64,000 nucleotides of DNA. Origin: Stenotrophomonas acidaminiphila (GTDB taxonomy: Bacteria; Pseudomonadota; Gammaproteobacteria; Xanthomonadales; Xanthomonadaceae). The DNA lies in contig CP019797.1 of assembly GCA_002951995.1 (NCBI GenBank), positions 3,022,501 through 3,086,500 of the forward strand. Direction: 5' to 3'. The position numbers and the translations under genes are program-made. Positions 10,773 through 19,830 of this stretch are shown piece after piece (the stretch's first letter is position 1; the number at the start of each line of letters is the position of its first letter). A model generated the notes under the pieces. That model worked only from the letters and a program-made list of their open reading frames with translations, did not search any database and was not told the origin of the DNA.

Positions 10773-10799
10773 AAGCGCCGCCTGCGGGCGGCGTTTGTG
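10773..10799 (+). terminator. Rho-independent terminator after valS
   Basis: Stem CGCCGCC (10776-10782) pairs with GGCGGCG (10787-10793) over a TGCG loop, with AAG before and TTTGTGTTT after. It sits 20 bases after the valS stop and just before the DMT transporter start. Confidence 0.8.
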
Positions 10800-10841
10800 T
10801 TTGCGGCTATGCTGCGCGCTCCACCGCACCCCGGGCATGCG

Positions 10842-11666
10842 ATGTCGCTGGCGATCTTCTGCGCGGTGCTGTTCGCCGCCCTGCTGCACGCCGGCTGGAA
10901 TGCTCTCGTCAAGCGCGGTGGCGACCCCCTGCTGAACACGATCCTGGTCACCGGCTGGGCCGCGCTGCTGTCCGCGCTGGCGCTGCCGTGGCTGCCGCTT
11001 CCGGCGCCGGCAAGCTGGCCGTGGCTGGCCGCATCCACGCTGCTGCAGGCCGGCTACTACGTGCTGGTCGCGCGCGCCTACCAGGCCGCCACCATGAGCC
11101 TGTCCTACCCGCTGATGCGCGGCTGCGCACCGCCGCTGGTGGCGCTGGCCGCCGGCCTGGCATTCGGCGAACAACTGACCGCCGGGGCCTGGCTCGGCAT
11201 CGCCGTGGTCAGCGCCGGCGTCGTCGGCATGGCCGGCGGCGCGGCCCGCCGGCAGCTGCGGCTGCCGTTGTCCGTCGCCGTGCTGATCGCCACCTACACC
11301 CTGGTCGACGCGCGTGGCGCGCGCCTGTCCGGCAATGCCGCCAGCTATGCGCTGTGGTTGTTCCTGCTGTCCGGGCTGCCGCTGCCGCTGTGGGCGCTGG
11401 CCACCCGCCGCGCGCAGCTGTGCCGGCACCTGCGCGACCACTGGCGGCGAGGACTGGTGGGCGGCGCCGGCACCACCGCGTCCTATGGCATCGCGCTGTG
11501 GGCGATGACCCAGGCGCCGGTGGCGGTCGTCGCCGCGCTGCGCGAAACCTCGATCCTGTTCGCGCTGCTGATCTCGGCCCGGGTGCTGAACGAGCGCATC
11601 GACCGCAGGCGCCTGTCCGCTGCGGCGCTCATCGTGGCCGGCGTGGTCCTGCTGCGGCTGGGGTGA
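10842..11666 (+). CDS. EamA/DMT-superfamily transporter
   Basis: 274-residue inner-membrane protein with about ten hydrophobic helices in two repeated halves, the EamA (drug/metabolite transporter) layout; the helix starting SLAIFCAVLFAALLHAGWNALVK with its HAGWNALVK motif is typical of the first EamA repeat, and the second half starts near LSVAVLIATYTLVDARGA. Substrate cannot be predicted. ATG at 10842 is preferred to a GTG at 10797, because the latter overlaps the valS terminator. Convergent with rimI, with only 9 bases between stops. Confidence 0.82.
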   Translation: MSLAIFCAVLFAALLHAGWNALVKRGGDPLLNTILVTGWAALLSALALPWLPLPAPASWPWLAASTLLQAGYYVLVARAYQAATMSLSYPLMRGCAPPLVALAAGLAFGEQLTAGAWLGIAVVSAGVVGMAGGAARRQLRLPLSVAVLIATYTLVDARGARLSGNAASYALWLFLLSGLPLPLWALATRRAQLCRHLRDHWRRGLVGGAGTTASYGIALWAMTQAPVAVVAALRETSILFALLISARVLNERIDRRRLSAAALIVAGVVLLRLG

Positions 11667-11675
11667 ACGGGCCGC

Positions 11676-12173
11676 CTACAGCGGCGGCATGCGGGCGATG
11701 TCCGCGTCCACCAGTTCCATCGCCATCACCAGCGCGTCCTCGCGGCCGATCACCGCCGGGTAATAGCGCGGCCGCCGGCCGATCTCGTTGAAGCCCTCGC
11801 TGTGGTACAGCGCGATGGCCGCGGCATTGGACGGCCGCACCTCCAGGAACACCCGCGCCGCGCGGTGCTCGCGTGCCACCTGCACCAGCTCGCGCAGCAG
11901 CCGCCGCCCGAACCCGCGCGACTGCCGGAGCGGATCGACGCAGACGTTGAGCACGTGCGCCTCGTCGGCGGCGATGCTGAGCAGCCCATAGCCGAGCAGG
12001 CCGGTGTCGCCGACCAGCACCCGCCCCGGGTAACCGGCGCGCAGGCAGTCCTGGAAGATGCCGCGGGTCCACGGGAACGGATAGGCGCGCAGTTCGATCT
12101 CCATCACCGCGTCCAGGTCGCCCTCGTGCATCGGGCGCAGGACCGGCGCGGGCGTCGCCGCCACCGCGTTCAT
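11676..12173 (-). CDS. rimI: Ribosomal protein S18 alanine N-acetyltransferase RimI
   Basis: 165-residue GNAT acetyltransferase that acetylates the N-terminal alanine of S18. Visible are YPFPWTRGIFQDCLRAGYPG (typical RimI motif), the acetyl-CoA loop QSRGFGRRLLRELV with R-x-x-G-x-G/R, and the C-terminal ARVFLEVRPSNAAAIALYHSEGFNEIGRR. The start ATG at 12173 overlaps the stop of the upstream gene by four bases (ATGA). The order holD-rimI is the same as in E. coli, which supports both calls. Confidence 0.92.
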   Translation of the reverse strand: MNAVAATPAPVLRPMHEGDLDAVMEIELRAYPFPWTRGIFQDCLRAGYPGRVLVGDTGLLGYGLLSIAADEAHVLNVCVDPLRQSRGFGRRLLRELVQVAREHRAARVFLEVRPSNAAAIALYHSEGFNEIGRRPRYYPAVIGREDALVMAMELVDADIARMPPL

Positions 12174-12628
12174 TGCCGCTGCTTCCGCCGCAGTTCGCGC
12201 AGGTGCGGCCACAGCGCGCGCTTGGCCGCGGGGTTGGCGCGCAGCTCGTCCAGCGGCCAGCTGTCCATCAGCGCGCGGGTCTGCGGGTCGTTCGGATTGC
12301 AGCCGGACGCGCGCAGCAGCGCGATCTGCAGGCGGTCGGGCAGGCGCACCCCGGCGCGGCGCGGCGCGGGCCGCGCCAGGGGCGGGGCGGCGGGGGCATC
12401 GGGCGCCATGCGCGGCGGGGCCTCGCGCCGCGGCGGCGGGGCCGCGCGCGCGGGTGCCGGCGCGGCGACGGGGCCGGCATCCGGCACCGGCGGCGGTGCG
12501 CCGCGCGCCGCCGGCTGCGGCAGCGGCGCGTCCAGCGCGCCGCCTTCCAGGTAGACCGAATAGCCCATCGCCTGCAGCCACGCCTGCTGCTGCGGCGACC
12601 ACAACGGCGTGGACGCGGCCGCGTTCAC
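12170..12628 (-). CDS. holD: DNA polymerase III psi subunit HolD (linker-expanded form)
   Basis: 152 residues, three recognisable parts. The N-terminus TPLWSPQQQAWLQAMGYSVY followed by LEGGALD resembles the chi-binding N-terminus of E. coli psi (W-x-L-Q-x-L-G, then a short turn and G-A-L). The C-terminus LDELRANPAAKRALWPHLRE matches the E. coli psi segment containing LRANPTARAALW, from memory. Between them (about residues 35-95) is a proline/alanine/arginine-rich, probably disordered, linker. The start is a GTG at 12628 that overlaps the pssA stop (GTGA). Position directly upstream of rimI, as in E. coli, is strong support. Such proteins are often left as hypothetical. Confidence 0.72.
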   Translation of the reverse strand: MNAAASTPLWSPQQQAWLQAMGYSVYLEGGALDAPLPQPAARGAPPPVPDAGPVAAPAPARAAPPPRREAPPRMAPDAPAAPPLARPAPRRAGVRLPDRLQIALLRASGCNPNDPQTRALMDSWPLDELRANPAAKRALWPHLRELRRKQRQ

Positions 12629-13404
12629 TGCACCCTGCTGGCCGGTTGACGCCAGCGCTGCCACAGCCACATCAGCGGCCCGGACAGCGCATACAGCACG
12701 CCGACCACGAACAGCGTGCGCGGCAGGTCCACCACCATGATGGCGATCACGATCGGCACCAGCGCCAGCACCATGAACGGCACGCGCTCGGAGCGCGGGT
12801 CCTTCTCGCTGCCGCCCTTGAAGCTCCAGAAGCGGATGCGGCTGACCATCAGCAGCGCGGCGACGATGGACACCGCCAGCGCCACGTAGCGCAGCTCCTC
12901 GCCGCTCCAGCCCAGGCTGCCGTCGGCGAACGCCCAGACGAAGGACATCATCAGTCCCGCCGCCGCCGGGCTGGCCAGGCCCACGAACCAGCGTTTGTCC
13001 ACCGTGCCCACCTGGGTGTTGAAACGCGCCAGGCGCAGTGCCGCGCAGGCCGCGTACAGGAACGCCGCCAGCCAGCCGATGCGGCCAAGCACCTCGCCGT
13101 CGAACTTCAGCGAGGACAGCGACCAGTGGTACATCACCAGCGCCGGCGCCATGCCGAAACTGACCAGGTCGGCCAGCGAGTCGTACTGGACCCCGAACTC
13201 GCTGCTGGTGCCGGTCAGCCGCGCCACCCGGCCGTCCAGCCCGTCCATGACCCCGGCCACGAACACCGCCACGGCGGCGTTGACGAAGTCGCCGTTGGAG
13301 GCGGCGATGATGGCGTAGAAGCCGGCGAACAGCCCGGCGGTGGTGAACAGGTTCGGCAGCAGGTAGATGCTGCGCGAGCGCGGCGGCGGTCTGGTTTGGT
13401 CCAT
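12625..13404 (-). CDS. pssA: CDP-diacylglycerol-serine O-phosphatidyltransferase
   Basis: 259-residue integral membrane enzyme that makes phosphatidylserine, the precursor of phosphatidylethanolamine. The CDP-alcohol phosphatidyltransferase motif is complete: DGLDGRVARLTG, then SEFGVQYDSLADLVSFG, which supplies the D-G-x2-D-G-x2-A-R...G...D...D residues. Further helices follow (VALAVSIVAALLMVS, FMVLALVPIVIAIMVV, LFVVGVLYALSG). First gene of a tightly overlapping pssA-holD-rimI run; divergent from a DUF4124 gene with 80 bases between. Confidence 0.92.
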   Translation of the reverse strand: MDQTRPPPRSRSIYLLPNLFTTAGLFAGFYAIIAASNGDFVNAAVAVFVAGVMDGLDGRVARLTGTSSEFGVQYDSLADLVSFGMAPALVMYHWSLSSLKFDGEVLGRIGWLAAFLYAACAALRLARFNTQVGTVDKRWFVGLASPAAAGLMMSFVWAFADGSLGWSGEELRYVALAVSIVAALLMVSRIRFWSFKGGSEKDPRSERVPFMVLALVPIVIAIMVVDLPRTLFVVGVLYALSGPLMWLWQRWRQPASRVQ

Positions 13405-13484
13405 GCGGCCAGTTTAATCGACTTGCCAGCCGCGTCACCGGGTGCTGCAATCGGGTTCTGTCCCGTCAAGCGACCGGAGTCGCC

Positions 13485-13868
13485 ATGCGCGCCCTGCCCC
13501 GTTTCTGCTGCCTGCTGGCCCTGGCCGGCGCCGCCGGTGGTGCCGTTGCCGGCACCGGCAACCTGTACAAGTGGAAAGACGCCAATGGCGTGACCCAGTA
13601 CTCCGAGCGCCCGCCGGCCGGACAGAAGTACGAGACCCGCCGCATCACCACCTCCGGCGAGCCGGTGGCCGCGGCCGAGCCGGCCAAGGCCGACGAGGCG
13701 CCGGAGTGCACCGCGGCGCGGCACAACCTGGAGCTGCTCAAGGGCAGCGGCCCGCTGATGCAGGACACCAACGGCGACGGCAAGCCGGACACCCAGCTGG
13801 ACGACGCCCAGCGCAGCGCGCAGAAGCAGCTGGCCGAGGCCGCCGCGGCCGCCTACTGCAAGAAGTAG
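13485..13868 (+). CDS. DUF4124 domain-containing exported protein
   Basis: 127 residues with a signal peptide (MRALPRFCCLLALAGAAGGA VAG, cleavage likely near residue 23). The short domain NLYKWKDANGVTQYSERPP is the hallmark of DUF4124, a periplasmic/envelope domain of unknown role. A low-complexity region and a C-terminal pair of cysteines (APECTAARH and AAYCKK) suggest one disulfide. Xanthomonads carry several of these. Sits alone between pssA and proS. Confidence 0.82.
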   Translation: MRALPRFCCLLALAGAAGGAVAGTGNLYKWKDANGVTQYSERPPAGQKYETRRITTSGEPVAAAEPAKADEAPECTAARHNLELLKGSGPLMQDTNGDGKPDTQLDDAQRSAQKQLAEAAAAAYCKK

Positions 13869-13940
13869 GCGACGCCCCGGGCCTTGCGGCGCCTGGGCTT
13901 CTGGCAGAATAGGCGGTCCGCCGTTCCGTGAAGCCACCCC

Positions 13941-15635
13941 ATGCGCCTTTCCCGTTTCCACCTGCACACCACCAAGGAAACACCCGCCGACGCCGAGCTG
14001 GTCAGCCACAAGCTGATGCTGCGCGCGGGCATGATCCGCAAGCTGGCCTCGGGCCTGTACACCTGGTCGCCGCTGGGCCTGCGCGTGCTGCGCAAGGTGG
14101 AAGGCATCGTCCGCGAGGAAATGAACCGCGCCGGCGCGGTGGAACTGCAGCTGCCGACCATCCAGCCCAGGGAGCTGTGGGAAGAAACCGGGCGCTGGGA
14201 AAAGTTCGGCGGCCAGCTGCTGAAGATCAAGGACCGCAAGGAGCAGGAATACTGCTACAGCCCCACCGCCGAGGAAGCCATCACCGACTTCGCGCGCCAG
14301 GAGCTGTCCAGCTACAAGCAGCTGCCGGTCAATTTCTACCAGGTGCAGACCAAGTTCCGCGACGAGATCCGCCCGCGCTTCGGGGTGATGCGCGCGCGCG
14401 AGTTCCTGATGAAGGACGCGTATTCCTTCCACCTGGATGACGCCAGCCTGGTGGCCGAGTACGAAAACATGAAGGCCACCTACACCCGCATCTTCACCCG
14501 CCTGGGGCTGGAGTTCCGCGCGGTGCAGGCCGATTCCGGCGCGATCGGCGGCGACGCCTCGCAGGAATTCCACGTGATCGCCGATTCCGGCGAGGACGCG
14601 CTGGCGTTCTCCACCGGCTCGGACTACGCCGCCAACGTCGAGGCCGCCGTCGCCGCCGACCCGGCGCCGCGCGCGGCCGCGACCGAGGCGCTGCGCAAGG
14701 TCAAGACCCCGACCCAGAAAACCTGCGGGGACGTCGCCGCGCTGCTGGGCATCGCCCTGCCGCGCACGGTCAAGTCGGTCGCGGTGATGAGCGCCGACGG
14801 CACCTTCGTGCTGGCGCTGGTGCGTGGCGACCACGAGGTCAACGAGATCAAACTGGGCAAGGTGGCGGGGCTGGCCGACCACCGCATGGCCAGCGAGGCG
14901 GAGATCGCCGAGTACCTCGGCAGCGAACCCGGCTTCCTCGGCCCGCTCAACCCGCGCAAGGCGATCCGCATCGTCGCCGACCGCGAGGTGGCGGCGCTGG
15001 CCGATTTCGTGGTCGGCGCCAACGAACCCGGTTTCCACATCGCCGGCGTGAACTGGGGCCGCGACCTGCCCGAGCCGGACGTGGCCGATATCCGCAACGT
15101 GGTCGCCGGCGACCGCGCCCGCGACGGCGGCGAACTGAAACTCGCGCGCGGCATCGAGGTCGGCCACGTGTTCCAGCTCGGCCGCAAATATGCCGAAGCG
15201 CTCAAGGCCACGGTGCTGGACGAGAACGGCAAGGCCACGGTAATGGCGATGGGCTGTTATGGCATCGGCGTGTCGCGCATCGTCGCCGCCGCCATCGAAC
15301 AGAACCACGACGACGCCGGCATTATCTGGCCGGTGGCGATGGCACCGTGGCAGGCGGTGGTGTGCATGATCAACCCGAAACAGGACGCCGCGGTGACCGC
15401 CGCCGCCGAAGCGCTGCTGGCCGAACTGCAGGCCGCCGGCATCGACGCCGCGCTGGACGACCGCGGGCTGCGCCCCGGCGCGATGTTCGCCGACATGGAG
15501 CTGATCGGCATCCCCCACCGCATCGTGGTTTCCGAGCGCGGGCTGGCCGCGGGCACCTACGAATACCGCGCGCGCGCGGCCAGCGAGGCCGAGAACCTGG
15601 ACAAGGCCGGGCTGCTGCGGAAAATCGCCGGGTGA
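13941..15635 (+). CDS. proS: Prolyl-tRNA synthetase (bacterial type with editing domain)
   Basis: 564-residue class II synthetase. N-terminal catalytic part: [19 protein letters not shown]..., motif 1 around [16 protein letters not shown], motif 2 [30 protein letters not shown]. The INS cis-editing domain (about residues 225-400, YAANVEAA...[13 protein letters not shown]) clears mischarged Ala-tRNAPro. Motif 3 lies in [18 protein letters not shown], followed by the anticodon-binding domain. Length and order are standard for the bacterial type. A terminator follows at 15.71 kb. Confidence 0.97.
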   Translation: MRLSRFHLHTTKETPADAELVSHKLMLRAGMIRKLASGLYTWSPLGLRVLRKVEGIVREEMNRAGAVELQLPTIQPRELWEETGRWEKFGGQLLKIKDRKEQEYCYSPTAEEAITDFARQELSSYKQLPVNFYQVQTKFRDEIRPRFGVMRAREFLMKDAYSFHLDDASLVAEYENMKATYTRIFTRLGLEFRAVQADSGAIGGDASQEFHVIADSGEDALAFSTGSDYAANVEAAVAADPAPRAAATEALRKVKTPTQKTCGDVAALLGIALPRTVKSVAVMSADGTFVLALVRGDHEVNEIKLGKVAGLADHRMASEAEIAEYLGSEPGFLGPLNPRKAIRIVADREVAALADFVVGANEPGFHIAGVNWGRDLPEPDVADIRNVVAGDRARDGGELKLARGIEVGHVFQLGRKYAEALKATVLDENGKATVMAMGCYGIGVSRIVAAAIEQNHDDAGIIWPVAMAPWQAVVCMINPKQDAAVTAAAEALLAELQAAGIDAALDDRGLRPGAMFADMELIGIPHRIVVSERGLAAGTYEYRARAASEAENLDKAGLLRKIAG

Positions 15636-15711
15636 CATGAAACAACAGCCCGGCAGCCGTTTCCCACGGCGAAGCCGCGCGAAGGGTGACGCACGGGGAA
15701 GTGCGCCACGG

Positions 15712-15741
15712 AAAAGGCCGGGGTCAAAACCCGGCCTTTTC
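15712..15741. terminator. Terminator after proS
   Basis: AAAAGGCCGGG pairs with CCCGGCCTTTT across the short loop GTCAAAA, giving an A-flanked, T-tailed hairpin 80 bases after the proS stop. Nearly symmetric. Confidence 0.85.
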
Positions 15742-15857
15742 TCATGTAATCAACACAACGCCCAGATTATCGTTGCCGTTACCGTGAAACAGCCGCTATG
15801 CTTTGCGTGCTGCCACGGATCGGCTATACCCACCCCATTATCCGGAGTAGCGATTCG

Positions 15858-16229
15858 ATGAGTATTGACCTCAGCGGCCTGTCGGCCCGAGAACTGGCAT
15901 CCCTGATCCGCGACGCGCAGAAGCGCAAGAGCGTGGTCGCCAAGCGCCAGCCCATCACCAAGGTCCGCGCGCAGCTGGTCAAGACCGCGCAGAAGGCCGG
16001 TTACACCATTGAGGAGCTGTTCGGCACCGGCGCGCCCAAGGCCAGCCGCGCCCCGCGCGCCGCCAAGGCCCCGGCCAAGAGCGCCAGCAAGGGTGTGAAG
16101 GTCGCGCCGAAGTACCGCGATCCGGCCAATGCCGCCAATACCTGGACCGGCCGCGGCAAGCAGCCGCGCTGGCTCGCCGAATACACCGCCGGCGGCCGCA
16201 AGGTCGAGGAATTCCTGATCCAGAAGTGA
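15858..16229 (+). CDS. H-NS family nucleoid protein
   Basis: 123 residues. N-terminal oligomerisation helix (SGLSARELASLIRDAQKRKSVVAK), a basic Ala/Lys/Pro-rich linker, and the C-terminal AT-hook-like H-NS DNA-binding domain KYRDPANAANTWTGRGKQPRWLAE, in which the TWTGRGKQPRW core is diagnostic. It resembles the xanthomonad H-NS/XrvA group. Likely a silencer of foreign AT-rich DNA and a global regulator. It is flanked by a terminator on each side, so it is monocistronic. Confidence 0.88.
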   Translation: MSIDLSGLSARELASLIRDAQKRKSVVAKRQPITKVRAQLVKTAQKAGYTIEELFGTGAPKASRAPRAAKAPAKSASKGVKVAPKYRDPANAANTWTGRGKQPRWLAEYTAGGRKVEEFLIQK

Positions 16230-16247
16230 TCAGGGCGGGAAGATGGC

Positions 16248-16285
16248 AATTAAAGAACGCCGGCATATGCCGGCGTTCTTTAATT
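16248..16285. terminator. Perfect 38-bp palindrome, bidirectional terminator
   Basis: AATTAAAGAACGCCGGCAT and its exact reverse complement meet without a loop. The A/T-rich outer arms and GC-rich centre give a terminator readable from both strands. It lies 19 bases after the H-NS gene stop and separates it from the convergent ThrE-type gene. Confidence 0.85.
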
Positions 16286-16290
16286 GGCAA

Positions 16291-16409
16291 GGAGCGGGTG
16301 AAGAGGAGTGAGAAGTGAGAAAAGGCAGGAGCAAAAGCCGTCATCTCCGCGAAGGCGGAGATCGCTCTTGCTTCTTCTCACTTCTCACTCCTCTTCACTC
16401 ACTCCTCGC
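16291..16409. repeat. Long imperfect hairpin with nested CTCCGCgaagGCGGAG core
   Basis: The left arm (16291-16321, GGTGAAGAGGAGTGAGAAG region) is the reverse complement of the right arm (16374-16398, CTTCTCACTCCTCTTCAC region), enclosing a second stem CTCCGC GAAG GCGGAG near 16345-16360. Whole structure about 115 bases. The inner motif resembles widespread intergenic repeat elements with GCG-aag-GCG cores. It separates the H-NS terminator from the ThrE-type stop. Role unknown. Confidence 0.7.
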
Positions 16410-17684
16410 TCAAAGATTCTTCCGCGCCGGCACCAGCAGGTTGCCGAACAGCAGCCCCGCCACCAGCGCCATCACCACGTTCAGCACCGTCAGCAGCGCC
16501 GACTCACCGGCATTCACGTTCTGCTGCTGGATCAGGCTCAATACCCCGCGCAGGCTGATGCTGCCGGGTACCAGCATGATGATGCCGGGCAGGCGGATGA
16601 TCGCCCCCGGGCGCTGCACCACGCGACCGAACAGATTGCCGGCGGCGGTCAGCATCATCGCCGCCAGGAATATCCCCGCCGGCCCGCCCCACTGCTGCCC
16701 GCCATAACGGGAAATGGCATACCCGGCCAGCGACGCGGCCATCACCCAGGGATAATCGCGGCGCGAGGCGCGGAACAGCATCGCGAAGGCGAACGCGGCC
16801 AGCATCACCGAGGCCCATTCCACCCATTCCGGTTGCGGGCGCGAGCCGCGCACCAGCGGATCGAGCCCGATCAGGTCGCTGATGGTCACCGCGATCATCG
16901 CGCCCACGGTCAGTTTCATGATCGTGGTCAGCGCACCGGCGAAACGCGCGGTGCCCGATACCCAGTGCTGGCTGGCCAGCTCGTTGACCGCATTGGTCAG
17001 CGCCATGCCCGGCAGCAGCACCACCAGCGAGGCGATGATCACCGAATTCTGGTTCAACGGACCGATGAAGGTCGCCACCAGCACCGCGACGAAACCGGCC
17101 AGCATCGCCGCCAGCGCGTCGCTGGCCTCGCGGGTGGCCACGCGGCGGTCGGTGTAGAACAGCATCAGCCCGATCAGCAGGCCGGTGAAACCGGCGGTGA
17201 CCACGTCCAGCCACGGCAGCCGCCACATGCCGGCCACGCCGGCCGAGCCGAGGCAGAAAGACAGCAGCATCTGCGCGTTGTCGCGCCAGGTCGGCGGCTT
17301 GTCGAGCCGGCGCAGCGCGGTATGGCCCTGGGCGATGCTCATCTGCCCGCTCGCCACCGCGTCGGCGATCTGGTCGGCCAGGGTCAGCTTGTGCAGGTCG
17401 TTGCTGCCCGGGTCCAGGCGCACCACGCGGGTGATGTCGCTGGAGCCGATCGCCTGGGTCGGGTCGCTGAAACTGAGGATCAGCCCGGTGGGGTTGGACC
17501 ACGGCTCGCAATCCAGGTCCAGCCGTTGCGCCAGCGCCACCACCGCCGCTTCCAGCCGCTGCGCGGTGGTGCCGTAGGTATGCAGGCGGCCGGCGATCTC
17601 CGTGACGAAGGCCACGCGCTGCGCATAGGTTGCGCGTCCGGGGACGATGGAAACGGAGGCGATGGATTCGGCGGACATGCGCAT
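16410..17684 (-). CDS. Threonine/serine exporter family protein (ThrE type)
   Basis: 424 residues. A soluble N-terminal domain of about 130 residues (VAFVTEIAGRLHTYGTTAQRLEAAV, the ThrE motif with H-x-Y-G) is followed by about ten hydrophobic helices in two blocks, the DUF1212-plus-DUF3815 arrangement fused in one chain as in Corynebacterium ThrE. Substrate is inferred from family only. The two possible starts 17684 and 17678 differ by two codons; I list the first. Divergent from the mla operon with 84 bases between. Confidence 0.83.
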   Translation of the reverse strand: MRMSAESIASVSIVPGRATYAQRVAFVTEIAGRLHTYGTTAQRLEAAVVALAQRLDLDCEPWSNPTGLILSFSDPTQAIGSSDITRVVRLDPGSNDLHKLTLADQIADAVASGQMSIAQGHTALRRLDKPPTWRDNAQMLLSFCLGSAGVAGMWRLPWLDVVTAGFTGLLIGLMLFYTDRRVATREASDALAAMLAGFVAVLVATFIGPLNQNSVIIASLVVLLPGMALTNAVNELASQHWVSGTARFAGALTTIMKLTVGAMIAVTISDLIGLDPLVRGSRPQPEWVEWASVMLAAFAFAMLFRASRRDYPWVMAASLAGYAISRYGGQQWGGPAGIFLAAMMLTAAGNLFGRVVQRPGAIIRLPGIIMLVPGSISLRGVLSLIQQQNVNAGESALLTVLNVVMALVAGLLFGNLLVPARKNL

Positions 17685-17768
17685 TAGTATCACCCGGAAG
17701 TGCGCCGGCTTGATCGCTTCATGGGCCCGCGACGGGGTGACAGGGTATGCTCGGCGGCGGACGCCCCC

Positions 17769-18881
17769 ATGAAGAACGCCGAACCGCCCCACTGCGCGAT
17801 GGACCCGGACGTCGACGGCCAACTCCGGCTGTCGGGCAGCTGGACCCTGTCCACCGCCCTGCAATCGGCCCAGGTGCTGGGCGACATCCGGGCACCGGTA
17901 CGCGGGCTGGACGCGCGCGGCATCGACCAGCTCGATTCGGCCGGGGTGCTGCAGCTGCTGCGTTACTCGCGCAGCGCCGGGCTGAGCGACGATGCGCTGC
18001 TGTTCCGCGACGAGCACCGCGCGCTGGTGTGCACCATCGACGAGGTCGCCGACGAGCGTCCGCCACCGCAGCGCGACTACGGCGTGGCCGCGGCGCTGGA
18101 ACGGCTCGGCCGCTCGGTGCATGCCATCGCCGGCAACATCGTGGTGCTGGTGGGCTTCTTCGGCGAGAACCTGGCCAAGCTGGCGCGCCTGCTGCGGCAG
18201 CCGCGGCGCCTGCGCCTGACCGCCACCGTGCACCAGATGGAAGAGGTGGGGCTGGACGCGGTACCGCTGATCGCGCTGCTGTCCTACCTGGTGGGTGCGG
18301 TGGTCGCCTTCCTCGGCTCGACCATCCTGCGCGACTTCGGCGCCGAGATCTACGTGGTGGAACTGGTCAACATCGCGTTCCTGCGCGAGTTCGGCGTGCT
18401 GCTGACCGCCATCGTGCTGGCCGGGCGCACCGCCAGCGCGTTCACCGCGCAGATCGGCGCGATGAAGGCGCGCGAGGAGATCGACGCGATCCAGACCCTG
18501 GGCCTGGACCCGATCGACCTGCTGGTGCTGCCACGGGTGCTGGCGCTGGTGGTGACGCTGCCGCTGCTGACCTTCATCGCCATGGTCGCCGGCCTGGCCG
18601 GTGGCGTCACCGTGGGCGCGTTCGACCTGGGCATCCCGCCGCAGATGTACATCGCCCGCATGCACGAGACCATGCAGCTGCGGCACCTGCTGGTGGGGCT
18701 GTCCAAGGCCCCGGTGTTCGCGCTGATCATCGCCCTGATCGGCTGCCTGGAAGGGCTCAAGGTGCAGGGCACGGCACAGTCGGTGGGCGAGCGCACCACC
18801 TCCAGCGTGGTGCAGACGATCTCGCTGGTCATCATCCTCGACGCGCTGGCCGCGTTGTGGTTCATGCACATGGACTGGTGA
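17769..18881 (+). CDS. mlaE: MlaE-like ABC permease with N-terminal STAS domain
   Basis: 370-residue permease of an Mla/Mce-type phospholipid transporter. Residues 1-105 look like a STAS domain (QLRLSGSWTLSTALQSAQVL, then GLDARGIDQLDSAGVLQLL), the role filled by the separate MlaB in E. coli. The rest is the MlaE permease (LIALLSYLVGAVVAFLGSTILRDFGAEIYVVELV, AFLREFGVLLTAIVLAGRTASAFTAQIGAMKAREEIDAI). The ATG at 17769 was chosen over longer starts because those add no conserved sequence. First of four co-directional genes; no mlaC is in view. Confidence 0.9.
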   Translation: MKNAEPPHCAMDPDVDGQLRLSGSWTLSTALQSAQVLGDIRAPVRGLDARGIDQLDSAGVLQLLRYSRSAGLSDDALLFRDEHRALVCTIDEVADERPPPQRDYGVAAALERLGRSVHAIAGNIVVLVGFFGENLAKLARLLRQPRRLRLTATVHQMEEVGLDAVPLIALLSYLVGAVVAFLGSTILRDFGAEIYVVELVNIAFLREFGVLLTAIVLAGRTASAFTAQIGAMKAREEIDAIQTLGLDPIDLLVLPRVLALVVTLPLLTFIAMVAGLAGGVTVGAFDLGIPPQMYIARMHETMQLRHLLVGLSKAPVFALIIALIGCLEGLKVQGTAQSVGERTTSSVVQTISLVIILDALAALWFMHMDW

Positions 18882-18893
18882 GGGGGCGGCACG

Positions 18894-19714
18894 ATGGCGA
18901 TTCCCTCCAGGGACAGGCCCGGCGGCGACGAACTGGCCATCCGCGTACGCGGGCTGGTCAACCGCTTCGGCGACCAGACCGTGCACGACGGGCTGGACCT
19001 GGACGTGCGCCGCGGCGAGATCCTCGGCGTGGTCGGCGGCTCGGGCACCGGCAAATCGGTGCTGATGCGCTCCATCCTCGGCCTGCGTACCCCGATGCCG
19101 GGCAGATCGAGGTGCTGGGCGTGGACGCGCGCTCGGACCAACCGGCCGCGCGCCTGCATGTGGAGCGCAACACCGGGGTGCTGTTCCAGGACGGCGCGCT
19201 GTTCTCCTCGCTCACCGTCGGCGAGAACGTGCAGGTGCCGCTCAAGGAGCACCACCCGGAGCTGCCCGAGCGCTGGCATTACGAACTGGCGCTGCTGAAG
19301 GTGAAACTCGCCGGGCTGCCGGCCGATGCGCTCGACAAGCTGCCCTCGCAGCTGTCCGGCGGCATGCGCAAGCGCGCCGGGCTGGCGCGCGCGCTGGCGC
19401 TGGACCCGCCGCTGCTGTTCCTGGACGAACCCACCGCCGGGCTGGACCCGATCGGCGCGGCCGCCTTCGACCGCCTGATCAAGACCCTGCAGGAAGCGCT
19501 GGGCCTGACCGTGTTCCTGATCACCCACGACCTGGACACGCTCTACGCCATCTGCGACCGGGTGGCGGTGCTGGCCGACCACAAGGTGGTCGCCAACGCG
19601 CCACTGCCGGAGATCGAACGCCTCGACCACCCGTGGATCCGCGAATACTTCCACGGCCCGCGCGCACGCGCCGCGCGTAGCAGCGGGGAACGCGAAGCCG
19701 GGGGGCGCGAATGA
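18894..19714 (+). CDS. mlaF: MlaF-like ABC transporter ATPase, broken by a one-base frameshift
   Basis: ATPase of the Mla-type transporter. Reading starts at 18894 (MAIPSRDRPGGDELAIRVRG) and gives Walker A GGSGTGKSVLM, then the frame is lost at the CCCC run 19090-19093. The next frame continues with DAGQIEVLGVDARS, Q-loop LFQDGALFSSL, signature LSGGMRKRAGLARA, Walker B PLLFLDEPTAGLDP and the switch histidine LITHDLDT, to the stop at 19714. One extra C at the run restores a full, normal protein of about 273 residues. All functional motifs are intact, so I read this as a sequencing or assembly error rather than a dead gene. Confidence 0.85.
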
Positions 19715-19830
19715 ACCGCTGCCATCGCTTCGCCTTCACCGCCCCGCTGCAGTCTTCATCCCCGCACCGGCCGGACGCGGCCGCGCACCGGCGTCCGCTG
19801 CTCCCCGCTCCCCTTCCCGGCCGTGACCCC

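Noticed and set aside
7826-11038. Minus-strand open frame of 1070 codons opposite valS
   Set aside because: It mirrors a codon-biased GC-rich gene with clear valyl-tRNA synthetase motifs; its own translation is low-complexity His/Gln/Arg-rich with no domains.
13215-15638. Minus-strand open frame of 807 codons opposite proS
   Set aside because: Shadow of proS with low-complexity composition and no motifs.
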